Assembly (NCBI RefSeq): GCF_023715705.1
Contig: NZ_JAMBOS010000002.1
Span: forward strand, 62,001-126,000
Direction of reading: 5' to 3'
Length of the DNA: 64,000 nucleotides
From: Halalkalibacter oceani
GTDB lineage: Bacteria; Bacillota; Bacilli; Bacillales; Bacillaceae_D
Below the pieces are notes generated by a model. The model made no database searches and was not told the DNA's origin. It saw only the letters and a program-made list of their open reading frames with translations. Positions 9,341 through 17,880 of the stretch are shown piece after piece. Within the stretch, counting starts at the first letter, position 1, and each line of letters opens with the position of its first letter. A program made the translations under genes and the position numbers.

Positions 9341-9376
9341 CGTTGGCTAAACGTTTAGCTAAACGTTTAGCCAACG
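9341..9376 (+). promoter_or_regulatory. 36-bp perfect palindrome with two LacI-type operators
   Basis: Two abutting copies of CTAAACGTTTAG (9347-9358 and 9359-9370) lie inside a perfect 36-bp palindrome that begins CGTTGG and ends CCAACG. The same AAACGTTT core occurs twice in front of the second lacI gene (18747-18754 and 18780-18787), so this is probably its operator. As RNA it would also form a strong hairpin between the HpsN-like gene and the thiolase gene, but no U-tract follows. Confidence 0.7.
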
Positions 9377-9403
9377 GAGCCTATTCATAAGGAGAGAAAC
9401 AAA

Positions 9404-10582
9404 ATGAAAGAAGTCGTAATTGTAGGGATGGCACGAACAGCTGTTGGAACGATGGGGGGAGCGATTAAGGACGTAGAAGCTTCTGAATTGGGAGCTGTTG
9501 CGATACGTGAAGCTATACGACGTGCAGGAATTTCAAATCAACAGGTTGATGAAGTCGTTATGGGCTGCGTTGGACAGGTTGCCGAAAATGCCTTTGTTGC
9601 CAGGATGAGTGCCATTAAGGCGGGGCTGCCAACCGATAGCACTGCTTACACGGTAAACAGATTATGCGGTTCAGGTCTTCAGGCTATTAACAACGCCGTT
9701 CAGCAGATTCAGACAAATAATGCTGAAATCATTGTTGCTGGTGGGACAGAGAATATGGATTTATATCCATACTATGTTCGGAAGGGAAGATATGGGTATC
9801 GCTACGGTCACGCTGAACTGGAGGACGGACTTATGACAGCGTTAACGGATCCGTTCGGTAAATACGCAATGGGAGTAACGGCGGAAAAAGTAGCCAAAAA
9901 ATATAATGTTACACGGGAGCAACAAGATGAGTTCGCTTATCACAGCCAAGTCAAGGCTTTACACGCAATTGAAAGCGGTTACTTTGATGAGCAGATTGTA
10001 CCGGTCGAAGTTAAAGGGCGTAAAGGAGAGATCTCGGTCTTTGATAAAGACGAACATCCACGCCAAACATCCCTGGAAAAGCTGGCAAAGCTACGCCCGG
10101 CATTTCAGGAAGGGGGAACGGTTACTCCTGGTAACGCATCAGGAATCAATAACGGGGCAGCGGCTCTTGTCTTAATGTCAAGTGAAAAAGCAAAGGAACT
10201 TGGGTTGAAACCGATCGCCTATATACGTGAACAGGCGGTAGCGGGTGTCGATCCTGAAATAATGGGAATCGGTCCTTCTCCGGCGGTGAAATTACTGCTG
10301 AAAAAAGCCGACCTGACACTGGATGATATCGACTTAATTGAATTAAATGAGGCATTTGCCGCTCAGGCACTGGCGGTCATTAACGAATTAGAGGCTGATA
10401 TCGCGAAAGTAAACGTAAATGGCGGGGCGATTGCATTGGGACATCCAATTGGCGCTTCGGGGGCGATTATTACCATTAAGCTTCTATCAGAGCTAAAGCG
10501 ACGTGGGCTAAGGATGGGAATTTCAACAATGTGCATTGGCGGAGGGCAAGGCATTGCGACTATCTTTGAAATGGCAGATTGA
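9404..10582 (+). CDS. Acetyl-CoA acyltransferase (thiolase)
   Basis: A 392-residue thiolase that cleaves a 3-ketoacyl-CoA with CoA to release acetyl-CoA, or runs in reverse. The catalytic set is complete: nucleophile Cys88 in [10 protein letters not shown], His347 in [14 protein letters not shown] and Cys377 in MCIGGGQG. Length and motifs fit the degradative/PhaA-type thiolases. GGAGAG lies ten bases before the ATG. It is the first gene after the double operator and is followed 18 bases later by a reductase gene. In the cassette it would be the last, acetyl-CoA-releasing step. The chain specificity cannot be judged. Confidence 0.9.
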   Translation: MKEVVIVGMARTAVGTMGGAIKDVEASELGAVAIREAIRRAGISNQQVDEVVMGCVGQVAENAFVARMSAIKAGLPTDSTAYTVNRLCGSGLQAINNAVQQIQTNNAEIIVAGGTENMDLYPYYVRKGRYGYRYGHAELEDGLMTALTDPFGKYAMGVTAEKVAKKYNVTREQQDEFAYHSQVKALHAIESGYFDEQIVPVEVKGRKGEISVFDKDEHPRQTSLEKLAKLRPAFQEGGTVTPGNASGINNGAAALVLMSSEKAKELGLKPIAYIREQAVAGVDPEIMGIGPSPAVKLLLKKADLTLDDIDLIELNEAFAAQALAVINELEADIAKVNVNGGAIALGHPIGASGAIITIKLLSELKRRGLRMGISTMCIGGGQGIATIFEMAD

Positions 10583-10600
10583 TAGAAAGGTGGCTCACCA

Positions 10601-11341
10601 ATGATTAGTCTTACAGGAAAAACAGCAATTGTAACCGGAGCTGCCCGGGGGCTTGGTCGTGGAATCGCCACTAAGTTGGCATCATTAGGCAGCCATGTTG
10701 TCGTATGTGATATGAATGAAGAGGGAATCGATCAAGTCGTGAATAGCATTGAGGAGCAAGGCTGGAGCGCTGAAGCTTATGTGTGCAATGTGACAGACGA
10801 AAAACAAGCTGAGAAAATGATTGAGCAAATAGCATCGAACCATGGCCAGCTTGATATTCTTGTCAACAATGCTGGAATTAACAGAGATGCTCTGCTTCAT
10901 AAAATGACCCATGAACAATGGGACGCTGTTATTAATGTGAACCTCACCGGGGTTTTTAATACGATGCGACCCGCCAGTCAGATCATGAGAGAACAAACAT
11001 CGGGACGTATTATTAATATTTCTTCTGCCAGCTGGCTCGGGAATGTAGGTCAAGCAAATTATGCGGCTTCTAAAGCAGGCGTTGTCGGGATTACAAAAAC
11101 AGCAGCTCGGGAGCTGGGCAAAAAGAACGTAACAGTCAATGCGATATGTCCAGGCTTTATTGAAACCGACATGACTAAAGGTGTTCCGGACCATGTGTGG
11201 GATTTAATGATTTCAAAAATTTCACTGGGGAGAGTCGGAAAACCTGAAGATGTTGCCAACTGCATTGCCTTTCTTGCTTCTGATCAAGCTTCATATATTA
11301 CGGGTGAAGTCATTAACGTTGGTGGAGGAATGATTTTGTAG
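10601..11341 (+). CDS. Short-chain dehydrogenase, FabG/PhaB-like (SDR 1)
   Basis: A 246-residue classical SDR with the nucleotide loop TGAARGLGRG (residues 12-21), NNAG, catalytic Ser (NISSAS) and the YxxxK pair in NYAASKAG. It is close to 3-oxoacyl-ACP and acetoacetyl-CoA reductases (ICPGFIETDMT, GEVINVGGGM). AGAAAGGTGG lies just upstream. It sits directly behind the thiolase gene. The pair looks like phaA-phaB, but there is no PHB synthase here, so a dehydrogenase or reductase acting on a hydroxyacyl-CoA of the cassette pathway is more likely. The physiological direction is unknown. Confidence 0.85.
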   Translation: MISLTGKTAIVTGAARGLGRGIATKLASLGSHVVVCDMNEEGIDQVVNSIEEQGWSAEAYVCNVTDEKQAEKMIEQIASNHGQLDILVNNAGINRDALLHKMTHEQWDAVINVNLTGVFNTMRPASQIMREQTSGRIINISSASWLGNVGQANYAASKAGVVGITKTAARELGKKNVTVNAICPGFIETDMTKGVPDHVWDLMISKISLGRVGKPEDVANCIAFLASDQASYITGEVINVGGGMIL

Positions 11342-11379
11342 GCTTTCTTAATTCAATACATGTGAGGGGGAGTTTTAAG

Positions 11380-12426
11380 ATGAAGAAAATGAAAAGAAAT
11401 GGTTTTCTAGCGTTTGGATTCAGTACGTTGCTGTTACTGGCGGCTTGTGGCGGGGGAGAAGAAGCGAGCAGTGGAACCGACAACCCAGAAGGGGGTTCAG
11501 CAGAGCAGGCTGGTGAAAGCATTCAGTTCGATGTTAGTCTCCCACTCGGTCCAGGGTCCCACCAGGATGTAGGCGTTCAAGCATTCGGAGAAGAATTGGA
11601 ACGGTTGTCAGATGGCCGATTGACGATTAAATCCCACCATAATAATTCGCTTGGCGGCGAACGGGAAGTCGTTGAAGGAATGTCAATTAATTCGATTGAT
11701 ATAGGGATTACATCGACCGGACCATTAGGTGGCTTTGTTCAGGAGTTCTTTATGTTTGATATGCCATATCTGTTTAATGACTATGATCATGCATATGCCG
11801 TACTCGATAGTGAGATTGGAGAGGAATTGGCCGCCAAGCTTGAGGAACAGGCAGGGGTAAAAATTCTCGCATGGATGGAAAATGGCTTTCGTCATGAAAC
11901 AAACAGTGTCCGTCCCATTCATTCACCTGACGATTTAAAAGATATTAAGCATCGAACACAAGAGTCAGAAGTGCAAGTGGATACATGGACAGCCCTTGGG
12001 ACAAATGCTACTCCGATGGCCTGGCCAGAAGTATACACAGCTTTGCAGCAAGGAGTGATGGAAAGCCAGGAGAATCCGCTTCCGACTATTTACGATGTGA
12101 AATTTTTTGAAGTACAGGACTATTTGGCAATGACGCAGCATGTCTATTCCCCGGCACCGCTCATGATGAGCAAGCAACTGTTTGATTCCTTATCGGCAGA
12201 AGACCAGGCGATCATTATGGAGGCAGCAGAGATTGCGTTACCAATTCAGCGTGAGGCAAGTCAGCAGCAGGCGGAAGAAATGAAGCAAATGCTGGCAGAT
12301 GAAGGGATGGAAGTAACCGAACCCGATTTAGAAGCGTTTAAAGCCGCAGTAGAACCAGTCTATGAAAAGTGGGCTCCGCAAATTGGTGAAGATGTGATTG
12401 ATCAAGTACGTAATTTTGAATATTAA
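11380..12426 (+). CDS. TRAP transporter substrate-binding lipoprotein (DctP family)
   Basis: A 348-residue extracytoplasmic solute receptor. The signal peptide MKKMKRNGF...LLLLAAC ends in a lipobox, so Cys23 would be lipidated and anchored in the membrane. A Gly/Glu/Ser-rich linker follows, then the DctP domain (GGEREVVEGM, YLFNDYDHAYAVLDSEIG, HRTQESEVQVDTWTALGTNATPMAWPEVYTALQQGVMESQENP). TRAP receptors of this type mostly bind carboxylates or sulfonates through a conserved Arg, here probably that of IKHRTQE. ATG at 11380 has GAGGGGGAG upstream; a GTG at 11362 in the same frame overlaps this site and is rejected. Two hairpins separate it from dctQ, which would allow higher expression of the receptor. 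Confidence 0.9.
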   Translation: MKKMKRNGFLAFGFSTLLLLAACGGGEEASSGTDNPEGGSAEQAGESIQFDVSLPLGPGSHQDVGVQAFGEELERLSDGRLTIKSHHNNSLGGEREVVEGMSINSIDIGITSTGPLGGFVQEFFMFDMPYLFNDYDHAYAVLDSEIGEELAAKLEEQAGVKILAWMENGFRHETNSVRPIHSPDDLKDIKHRTQESEVQVDTWTALGTNATPMAWPEVYTALQQGVMESQENPLPTIYDVKFFEVQDYLAMTQHVYSPAPLMMSKQLFDSLSAEDQAIIMEAAEIALPIQREASQQQAEEMKQMLADEGMEVTEPDLEAFKAAVEPVYEKWAPQIGEDVIDQVRNFEY

Positions 12427-12465
12427 AAGAAGAAGAGTTGTCTCAGAAAGCCGTTACCAATGAAA

Positions 12466-12516
12466 AGAAGCGGTGGTTCCATGCTGCAAAAGCGAGCAGG
12501 AAGAAGCACCGTTTCT
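12466..12516 (+). terminator. Stem-loop 1 in the dctP-dctQ gap
   Basis: AGAAGCGGTG (12466-12475) pairs with CACCGTTTCT (12507-12516), and an inner stem pairs TTCC and CTGC with GCAG and GGAA. No U-tract follows, so it is more likely an RNA-stabilising or processing element than a terminator. Confidence 0.5.
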
Positions 12517-12556
12517 GTTCCCTTTAAACCGGTTGTTCAGCATTTATCCGCCGCTT

Positions 12557-12600
12557 AGGAGATGTGTCAAAAGGAAACAGCCCTTTTTGACACATCTCCT
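12557..12600 (+). terminator. Stem-loop 2 in the dctP-dctQ gap (constant-apex family, copy 2)
   Basis: AGGAGATGTGTCAAAA (12557-12572) pairs with TTTTGACACATCTCCT (12585-12600) over a GG...CCC apex. No T-run follows and the dctQ ribosome binding site comes a few bases later. It probably attenuates or separates the receptor message from the membrane genes. Confidence 0.65.
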
Positions 12601-12621
12601 ATCATAAAGGAGGCAATTAAA

Positions 12622-13116
12622 ATGACTAGAGTCCTTAAAGGATATGTACGTGCAATGGATATGGTCAATATGATAATTGGTTGGATTTTGGCTATTTTGC
12701 TTGGGGTTATGACGATTTTGATTACGTGGCAGGTTTTTGCAAGGTTTGTCGTTGGAAATTCGTTAACTTTTTCGGAAGAGATCGCCCGCTTTTTAATGAT
12801 ATGGATTACGCTCTTAGGAGCAGCGTATGCGATGAGGCAGGGGACATTAATAGCGGTCGAATTGCTGCCGGATTATTTAACGGGGGTAGCTCAAAAAACG
12901 GTTCGCATTCTGGCCCATCTTATTTCCCTTGTCTTTTACTTAATCTTAATTATTTTTGGCTGGGAAATTGCTCAATCCGTGTCCTTTCAAAGAGCCCCGG
13001 CAACTGCTATTTCCATGTTTTGGCCAATGATTAGCGTATGTGTGGGTGGTACGTTTCTGTTCTTGAATACGGTTGTTGTGATGATTGAAGAGGCGATTGG
13101 AAAGGAGGAGAAATAA
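12622..13116 (+). CDS. TRAP transporter small membrane subunit (DctQ family)
   Basis: A 164-residue protein with four predicted membrane helices (about residues 12-35, 48-66, 85-108 and 125-150). The family signature is seen in FARFVVGNSLTFSEEIARFLMIWITLLGAAYAMRQGTLIAVELL. It pairs with DctM to form the sodium-coupled TRAP permease. ATG at 12622 was chosen because AAAGGAGG lies eight bases before it; the frame stays open to 12562 through the hairpin, which is not a plausible start. It ends one base before the dctM start, so the two are translationally linked. Confidence 0.88.
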   Translation: MTRVLKGYVRAMDMVNMIIGWILAILLGVMTILITWQVFARFVVGNSLTFSEEIARFLMIWITLLGAAYAMRQGTLIAVELLPDYLTGVAQKTVRILAHLISLVFYLILIIFGWEIAQSVSFQRAPATAISMFWPMISVCVGGTFLFLNTVVVMIEEAIGKEEK

Positions 13117-13117
13117 A

Positions 13118-14392
13118 ATGGTTGCACTTCTTTTTATCCTACTTATTTTGTTGTTTGCTTTAAGTGTACCCATTGCAACGTCTCTTGGCCTGGCGACCGC
13201 AATTGTTGCCTGGCAGGGCGATGTATTTAGTTTACAGGTCATCCCTCAGCAAGTATTCAATTCTATTAATTCATTCCCGCTCATGGCGATTCCGTTTTTC
13301 ATTTTGGCGGGCTACTTAATGGAAACAGGAGGGATTTCACAAAAATTAATTGATTTTGCGAGTACACTTGTCGGCCATATTAGTGGCGGACTGGCGATGG
13401 TTGCTATCGTTACGTCGATGTTTTTTGCGGCGATTTCGGGTTCCGGAGCTGCTACGACAGCAGCAATAGGGGCAATCATGATTCCGGCGATGGTCGCCAA
13501 AGGCTATGAAGTTCGTTATGCCAGTGCCAACCAGGCTGTCTCAGGTGCTCTTGGTGTCATTATTCCTCCGAGTATTCCTTTGATCTTATATGGAATTGCG
13601 GCACAAGTGTCTGTAGGTGATATGTTTATGGCCGGAGTGCTGCCGGGGGTGTTCGTTACCGGGACGCTTCTTATTTCAGCATATATTGTAGCCAAGAAAA
13701 AGGGCTATAAAGGGGTGGAGAAAAGTAATGTTAAAGAGGTATTCAAAGCATTCAGGGGGGCAATTCTATCGCTATTAATGCCGCTTATTGTATTAGGCGG
13801 GATTTATGGTGGAGTGTTCACTCCTACAGAAGCAGCGGTCATCGCGGTTGTTTATTCGTTTATCATCGGTTTCTTTGTTTACAGGCGGATCAGAGTGAAG
13901 GATCTGGTTACAATTTTCCGTGATTCTTCGGTTACAACCGCGATTGTGATGATTGTAATTGGAACGGCTGGATTATTTAGCTTTTTTATTAATCGTCTCG
14001 GTGTGCCAACGATGATTTCAGAGTTTTTCTTAAGTATTACATCTAGTGTCTTCATCTTTTTAATATTAGCAAATATTTTATTGCTGATAACTGGAATGTT
14101 TATTGAAGCAGCGGCAGCGATTTTAATTTTAGTTCCAATTTTACTGCCGATTTCCACAAGCCTTGGAATTGATCCGGTTCACTTTGGAATTATTATGGTT
14201 GTCAATCTGGCTATCGGTCTCATCACTCCACCAGTTGGCATTAACTTATTTGTGGCGTCACAAACAGCAAAAATAAAAATTTCAGCGATTTCAAGGGCGA
14301 TCATTCCGTTTGTCATTATCTTGTTCGTTGACGTCTTAATCATCAGCTTTCTTCCGATCATGTCCCTGTGGCTTCCGTCAATTTTAAATTAA
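13118..14392 (+). CDS. TRAP transporter large permease subunit (DctM family)
   Basis: A 424-residue multi-spanning permease with about twelve hydrophobic segments. DctM signatures include FPLMAIPFFILAGYLMETGGIS, the glycine-rich AAISGSGAATTAAIGAIMIPAM, GALGVIIPPSIPLILYGI, FTPTEAAVIAVVYS and IGLITPPVGINLFVAS. It carries the transport path of the TRAP system, with DctQ and the receptor encoded upstream. ATG at 13118 has AAGGAGG (13102-13108); the upstream open frame from 13085 overlaps dctQ and is not used. The substrate is unknown; TRAP systems mostly move organic acids. Confidence 0.92.
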   Translation: MVALLFILLILLFALSVPIATSLGLATAIVAWQGDVFSLQVIPQQVFNSINSFPLMAIPFFILAGYLMETGGISQKLIDFASTLVGHISGGLAMVAIVTSMFFAAISGSGAATTAAIGAIMIPAMVAKGYEVRYASANQAVSGALGVIIPPSIPLILYGIAAQVSVGDMFMAGVLPGVFVTGTLLISAYIVAKKKGYKGVEKSNVKEVFKAFRGAILSLLMPLIVLGGIYGGVFTPTEAAVIAVVYSFIIGFFVYRRIRVKDLVTIFRDSSVTTAIVMIVIGTAGLFSFFINRLGVPTMISEFFLSITSSVFIFLILANILLLITGMFIEAAAAILILVPILLPISTSLGIDPVHFGIIMVVNLAIGLITPPVGINLFVASQTAKIKISAISRAIIPFVIILFVDVLIISFLPIMSLWLPSILN

Positions 14393-14409
14393 AGAAACGG
14401 AGAGAGAAA

Positions 14410-15177
14410 ATGAGTTATTCCATTGAAAACAGTATAAAAGGAAAAGTCTGCCTTATTACAGGAGGTACAAAAGGAATAGGGAAAGAATGTGCAAGGCAGA
14501 TGGCGAAAATGGGAGCAAAAGTCATTGTGATTGGTAGGTATGAAAAAGGGCTGAACGAGGTTGAAGAGGAACTGAAGCTCTCTTCTCCAGAAAGTGTCGC
14601 GATAAAAGCAGATATCTCTTCTCTTGCCGAAATCAAAGAGATGTTTCTTCAGGTGAAAAACAGGTTTGGAACCGTTGATGTGCTGGTGAATAATGCCGGT
14701 ACAAATAGAAGGACGAAGGCCATAGAAGTAACGGAAGAAGAATGGGACACCATTATAAACCTCAATGTAAAAGGGGCATTTTTCTGCTCACAGGAAGCAG
14801 CGAAATTAATGGATCCGGGGAAAGTGAATAAAATTATTAACATTTCATCGCAATATGGTCATGTTGGCTCGAGTAACAGATCCGTTTACTGTACCAGTAA
14901 GGGGGCCGTCGAGCTTCTGACGAAATCACTGGCCGTCGAATGGGCCCCTCATATTTTAGTGAATGCCGTCGCACCGACATTCATCGAGACTGAATTAACA
15001 AAAGAGCTCTTTGAAGATGAAAAAACGCGGAAGAATCTATTGGAGCGTATTCCACTGAAACGGGGCGGAACCGTTAAAGATGTAGTAGGGGCAATTTTAT
15101 ATTTAGCGTCTGATTTATCAAATATGACTACAGGTTCATCATTGCTGGTTGATGGTGGCTGGACGGCAGGAAGCTAA
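14410..15177 (+). CDS. Short-chain dehydrogenase (SDR 2)
   Basis: A 255-residue classical SDR: TGGTKGIGKE nucleotide loop, NNAGTN, catalytic Ser in NISSQYGH, and Tyr-x3-Lys in VYCTSKGA. The C-terminus (SSLLVDGGWTAG) and the substrate-loop region (APTFIETELTKELFED) recall gluconate/2-deoxygluconate and other polyol-acid dehydrogenases more than FabG. ATG at 14410 is the start, with an ACGGAGAGAG stretch before it; the open frame back to 14368 overlaps dctM. It would oxidise a hydroxyl group of the imported compound or of its CoA ester. Confidence 0.82.
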   Translation: MSYSIENSIKGKVCLITGGTKGIGKECARQMAKMGAKVIVIGRYEKGLNEVEEELKLSSPESVAIKADISSLAEIKEMFLQVKNRFGTVDVLVNNAGTNRRTKAIEVTEEEWDTIINLNVKGAFFCSQEAAKLMDPGKVNKIINISSQYGHVGSSNRSVYCTSKGAVELLTKSLAVEWAPHILVNAVAPTFIETELTKELFEDEKTRKNLLERIPLKRGGTVKDVVGAILYLASDLSNMTTGSSLLVDGGWTAGS

Positions 15178-15199
15178 CAACTATTTGGAGGGGAATGAT

Positions 15200-16135
15200 A
15201 TGGAGGAGCTGTCAGTGTTAGGAGCGGGGACAATGGGGCATTCCATTGCCATTTCAGCCGCACTGGCCGGAATGACGCCCGTGGTTTACGGAATCAACGA
15301 ACTTGATTTACAAAGGGCGCAACAGAATGTAAGGGAAAAACTAAATGTGTTAACAGCAGAAGGGCTGATCCAATCTGATGAAACTGAAGCTGTACGGAAT
15401 AGACTTCGATATACAGACTCGCTGCAGGAAGCAATTGAGAATGCGACTTTTATTATTGAAGCAATTCCTGAAAATCTTACCTTGAAGCAAAACTTATTTC
15501 ACAAACTGGACGAGAAATGTGCAGAAGGAGTGATTCTTGCCAGCAATACGTCAGGCTTGAGCCCGACGGAGATAGCATTGAGAACAACCAAGGCGGAAAG
15601 GACGGTAGTGACTCATTTCTGGAATCCTGCTCATCTCATTCCGTTAGTTGAAGTGATCAGAGGACAACGAACATCTGATCAGACAGTGGAGAGAACATTT
15701 CAATTACTTCATTTTATGAAGAAAAAACCAATTGAAGTGAAGAAGGATATTTTAGGCTCTATTGTGAACCGGCTGCAATATGCCCTGTTTCGCGAAGCTC
15801 AACACATCTTAGCGCTTGGTGCGGCATCTAAGGAGGATATCGACGCGGCTGTTGTTTACAGCATCGGCAGAAGATTACCAGTAACAGGTCCTTTTTTAAC
15901 GGCGGATATGGGCGGGTTAGATGTTTTTGACACTATTTCAGAGTATTTGTTTACTGACTTGTCAAAGGCGGACCACTCCTATGATGAGATAAGGGCATTG
16001 GTGAAAGAAGGAAAATATGGTCAGAAAACAGGCGAAGGTTTCTATGTATGGACCGAATCCTTTACGAAAGAGATGAATCAAAAGCGGGAGCAAATGTTAA
16101 TTCACTTTTTGAAGGAGGATGACAAGCTCCAGTAA
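15200..16135 (+). CDS. 3-hydroxyacyl-CoA dehydrogenase family protein (type A)
   Basis: A 311-residue NAD-dependent enzyme of the 3-hydroxyacyl-CoA dehydrogenase family. The Rossmann loop is VLGAGTMGHSIA (residues 5-16) and ASNTSGLSPTEIA is conserved. The catalytic His lies in VTHFWNPAHLIPLVEV, a signature also seen in carnitine, gulonate and lambda-crystallin type dehydrogenases, so the substrate could be a free hydroxyacid. The C-terminal half has the helical dimerisation domain (GSIVNRLQYALFREAQHI, KTGEGFYVW). GGAGGGGA (15187-15194) fixes the ATG at 15200. It differs clearly from the second family member encoded at 16967. Confidence 0.82.
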   Translation: MEELSVLGAGTMGHSIAISAALAGMTPVVYGINELDLQRAQQNVREKLNVLTAEGLIQSDETEAVRNRLRYTDSLQEAIENATFIIEAIPENLTLKQNLFHKLDEKCAEGVILASNTSGLSPTEIALRTTKAERTVVTHFWNPAHLIPLVEVIRGQRTSDQTVERTFQLLHFMKKKPIEVKKDILGSIVNRLQYALFREAQHILALGAASKEDIDAAVVYSIGRRLPVTGPFLTADMGGLDVFDTISEYLFTDLSKADHSYDEIRALVKEGKYGQKTGEGFYVWTESFTKEMNQKREQMLIHFLKEDDKLQ

Positions 16136-16207
16136 GTGAGCGCTGCTGCTTAGGCGCCAATGCGGACAGTATGAAAAATAAAAGGAGACAAATAATGGGG
16201 GAGAGCA

Positions 16208-16945
16208 ATGAAAGGCAAAGTTGCGATTGTAACAGGATCGAGCAGTGGAATTGGAAGAATGATAGCGCTTCGGCTTGCGATGGAAGGGGTCAATATAACA
16301 ATCAATTACTCCTCATCAAAAGACAGAGCAGATGAAGTAAAAGCGGAAATTGAGAAGCTGGGAGTCAAGTGTATTGTCGTTCAAGGCTCTGTCGCTGATG
16401 AAAGAACGGCCGAGAAGCTCGTAAACGAAACGCTTACGGCATTTGGTCAGATTGATATTTTAGTAAATAATGCCGGCACGACTCATTTCGTTGAGCATGA
16501 TGATTTACAGGGAATGAGGTCTGAATATTGGGACAATATGATGGGTGTAAATGTTAAAGGAATGTTCTTTTGCTGTAGGGCGGCTTCCGACCAGTTAAGA
16601 AGGCAAAAGGGCTGCATCATAAATATAACATCGGTAGCAGGACAAACCGGGCTGGGCAGCTCAATCGGTTATGCGGCTTCGAAAGCGGCAGCCAACAGCA
16701 TAACAAAATCTTTAGCGCGAGTGCTGGCTCCGGAAGTAAGAGTCAATAGTCTTGCTCCCGGAGTAGTCGCGACAAGATGGATTGAAGGGCACGAAAAGCA
16801 AATGAAAGAATTAAGTGAGGCAACCCCGCTTGGACGAATGGCAACGCCAGAAGATGTAGCAGAGGCCGCCTTCGGTCTGATCGCCCATTCGCCATTCGTC
16901 ACAGGTGAAATCCTAAGAGTTGACGGAGGCATGTTTATAAATTAA
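16208..16945 (+). CDS. Short-chain dehydrogenase (SDR 3)
   Basis: A 245-residue SDR with TGSSSGIGRM, NNAGTT, Ser in NITSVAGQ and Tyr-x3-Lys in GYAASKAA. It resembles FabG and glucose-dehydrogenase-like members, with an NYSSSKDRADE segment after the second strand that often marks NADP use. GGGGGAG (16197-16203) precedes the ATG. A second Shine-Dalgarno, AAAAGGAGA (16180-16188), stands before an out-of-frame ATG at 16195 and does not fit this gene. It is one of six dehydrogenases in the cassette. The substrate is unknown. Confidence 0.82.
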   Translation: MKGKVAIVTGSSSGIGRMIALRLAMEGVNITINYSSSKDRADEVKAEIEKLGVKCIVVQGSVADERTAEKLVNETLTAFGQIDILVNNAGTTHFVEHDDLQGMRSEYWDNMMGVNVKGMFFCCRAASDQLRRQKGCIINITSVAGQTGLGSSIGYAASKAAANSITKSLARVLAPEVRVNSLAPGVVATRWIEGHEKQMKELSEATPLGRMATPEDVAEAAFGLIAHSPFVTGEILRVDGGMFIN

Positions 16946-16966
16946 TAGAGGAAGGGATGAAGTAAC

Positions 16967-17863
16967 ATGCAAAAAATTGGAGTGATCGGAGCAGGTTTAA
17001 TGGGGGCAGGAATTGTTCAAGTAACAGCAGAAGGCGGTTACGATGTAACATGGGTGGATATTTCCGATGACCAGTTGATCAGGGGAATGCAATCAATCAA
17101 CAAACTGCTGGATCGGGACATTGAAAAAGGACGTAAAACGAAGCAAGAAAAAGAAAAGGTAATGAATCGAATTTCATCAACCAGTCAAATTCAAGCTTTA
17201 GAGGATGCTGATCTGATTATTGAAGCTGTACCGGAAAACTTGGAATTGAAGAAAAGCGTGTTTCGCGAAATTGATCAAATCGCCAAAAAAGAAGCTGTCT
17301 TTGCTTCAAATACGTCAGGATTATCTATTACGGCAATGGCCGCAGTAACAAAGCGGCCTGAACAGTTCGTCGGCGCGCATTTCTTTTTTCCGGTAACGAA
17401 GATGGAGTTGCTGGAAATTACACCGGGGCTTTTGACTTCAGCAGAAGCTGTTCAGAAAATGAAGCAGTTTTCCAGTCAAATTAATAAAACAGCTGTTGAA
17501 TGTAAAGATTATCCTGGCTTCATCGTGAACCGCCTTCTCATTCCAATGGTCAATGAAGCAATTTATCTTGTTATGGAAGGTGTAGACCCGGAGGATATAG
17601 ATGCGGCAATGAAACTGGGAGCGAATCATAAAATGGGGCCAATTACGTTAGCCGATTTTGTCGGATTAGAAACGCTCCTGGCAACGATGCAGGGATTGTA
17701 CGATGGATTTCAAGATTCGAAATATCGTCCTTGTCCACTTCTTGTGAAGATGGTGGAGTCCGGTAATTTAGGACGGAAAACCGGCAGAGGCTTTTATAAC
17801 TATGACGGGAATGGAAACAAATTAAAGGAAGAAAAAAATCAGGCGGCCGTACAGATAACTTAA
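16967..17863 (+). CDS. 3-hydroxybutyryl-CoA dehydrogenase-like protein (type B)
   Basis: A 298-residue 3-hydroxyacyl-CoA dehydrogenase. The NAD-binding loop is VIGAGLMGAGIVQ (residues 5-17), then IIEAVPENLELKK and FASNTSGLSITAMA. The catalytic His is in GAHFFFPVTKMELLEI, and PGFIVNRLLIPMVNEAI, GPITLADFVGLE and KTGRGFYNYD are typical of PaaH/Hbd. It should oxidise an L-3-hydroxyacyl-CoA to the 3-keto compound, the substrate needed by the next crotonase or by the thiolase. The ATG at 16967 has GAAGGGATG upstream. The stop is 18 bases before the crotonase gene. Confidence 0.88.
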   Translation: MQKIGVIGAGLMGAGIVQVTAEGGYDVTWVDISDDQLIRGMQSINKLLDRDIEKGRKTKQEKEKVMNRISSTSQIQALEDADLIIEAVPENLELKKSVFREIDQIAKKEAVFASNTSGLSITAMAAVTKRPEQFVGAHFFFPVTKMELLEITPGLLTSAEAVQKMKQFSSQINKTAVECKDYPGFIVNRLLIPMVNEAIYLVMEGVDPEDIDAAMKLGANHKMGPITLADFVGLETLLATMQGLYDGFQDSKYRPCPLLVKMVESGNLGRKTGRGFYNYDGNGNKLKEEKNQAAVQIT

Positions 17864-17880
17864 TCGCAGGGGGAGCCAGC

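Noticed and set aside
10685-11194. 169-codon minus-strand frame opposite SDR 1
   Set aside because: Opposite strand of a clear SDR with intact catalytic motifs; a shadow.
9404-11341. phaA-phaB polyhydroxybutyrate operon
   Set aside because: Thiolase and reductase are adjacent, but there is no synthase, phasin or PhaR, and TRAP and CoA-transferase genes follow.
16180-16197. Start of SDR 3 at the ATG at 16195 behind AAAAGGAGA
   Set aside because: That ATG is out of frame with the SDR; the ATG at 16208 with GGGGGAG is in frame and gives a full nucleotide-binding motif.
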